From contig JALRJW010000283.1 of NCBI GenBank assembly GCA_023268955.1, positions 1 to 6,930 of the forward strand: a stretch of DNA of 6,930 nt. The letters are read 5' to 3'. Shown piece after piece: positions 6,824 to 6,930 of this stretch (position 1 is the first letter of the stretch; each line of letters begins with the position of its first letter). Source of the stretch: Aliarcobacter sp. (GTDB lineage: Bacteria; Campylobacterota; Campylobacteria; Campylobacterales; Arcobacteraceae). The position numbers were made by a program, and so were the translations under genes. The notes beneath the pieces were generated by a model. That model saw only the letters and a list, made by a program, of their open reading frames with translations. It searched no databases and had not been told where the DNA came from.

Positions 6824-6930
6824 TTAACATTTCCATCTTCTACGCGCCTGTCTTAGTCTAGAATTAGGATCTTTTGCTGCTTTCGGAAATTGTTTCATTT
6901 GGCCGGCGCTTCTAGCGCAATACGACTTAC
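6824..6930 (-). CDS. C-terminal fragment of a phage/virus-like protein (ARSAG...RRRWKC tail)
   Basis: On the minus strand a frame is open from the window edge and ends at TAA 6824-6826, giving 34 residues: SYCARSAGQMKQF, then AAKDPNSRLRQARRRWKC. The CARSAG, DPNSR and R-R-W-x-C ending resembles, from memory, the C-terminal signature of small uncharacterised proteins in marine tailed phages and algal viruses; this was not searched. The composition is richer in G and C (GGCCGGCGC, ACGCGCC) than the adjoining AT-rich DNA. The stop codon touches the ATG of the reductase-like gene with no intervening base. That suggests either a join at that point or a natural tight arrangement, and the different composition favours a join. 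Confidence 0.5.
   Translation of the reverse strand, partial: KSYCARSAGQMKQFPKAAKDPNSRLRQARRRWKC

Noticed and set aside
1..6930. CRISPR array, tRNA or rRNA genes, insertion sequence ends, or terminal direct repeats indicating a circular contig
   Set aside because: No regularly spaced repeats, cloverleaf-like sequence, transposase motif or shared sequence between the two window ends could be seen by eye.

Overview
The core of this window, about bases 163-6823, looks like a chromosomal fragment from an Arcobacter-type member of the Campylobacterota. It is strongly AT-rich, its codon choice leans heavily to A/T in third positions, intergenic spaces are short, and the gene families fit that group. 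The assignment is by general character; no rRNA or marker gene is present.

Layout: a large minus-strand gene (55-2718) encodes a transglutaminase-like domain fused to a DUF2126 putative amidoligase domain. It is cut off at its 3' end at about base 163. A 175-base divergent promoter region (2719-2893) separates it from a plus-strand bacteriohemerythrin gene (2894-3337) with a complete di-iron ligand set. A perfect 11-bp hairpin (3350-3374) lies where that gene converges on a minus-strand gene set. In transcription order the set is: a nitrite/sulfite-reductase-like protein lacking its second sirohaem half (6823-5846), a class V aminotransferase / cysteine-desulfurase-like enzyme starting at TTG (5834-4536), and a membrane-anchored metallophosphoesterase with an internal Tat-like motif (4470-3355). 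The first two are 11 bases apart and almost certainly cotranscribed. The third follows after 65 bases and may be on the same transcript.

Both ends seem to belong to something else. Bases 1 to about 162 read, on the plus strand, as the interior of a foreign protein with a CCAER motif like the zinc site of cytidine deaminases. Bases 6824-6930 read, on the minus strand, as the last 34 residues of a protein whose C-terminal signature resembles small proteins of marine phages and algal viruses. Its stop codon directly abuts the start codon of the reductase-like gene. Both tails are about as long as a sequencing read, so assembly or amplification chimerism is the simplest reading. Capture of bacterial DNA by a virus is the less likely but more exciting alternative.

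Functionally, the reductase-like and desulfurase-like pair suggests sulfur or nitrogen redox chemistry. The hemerythrin suggests oxygen sensing or storage, common in microaerophiles. The transglutaminase-amidoligase protein belongs to a widespread but poorly understood peptide-modification set. No gene here by itself forms a clear new system.
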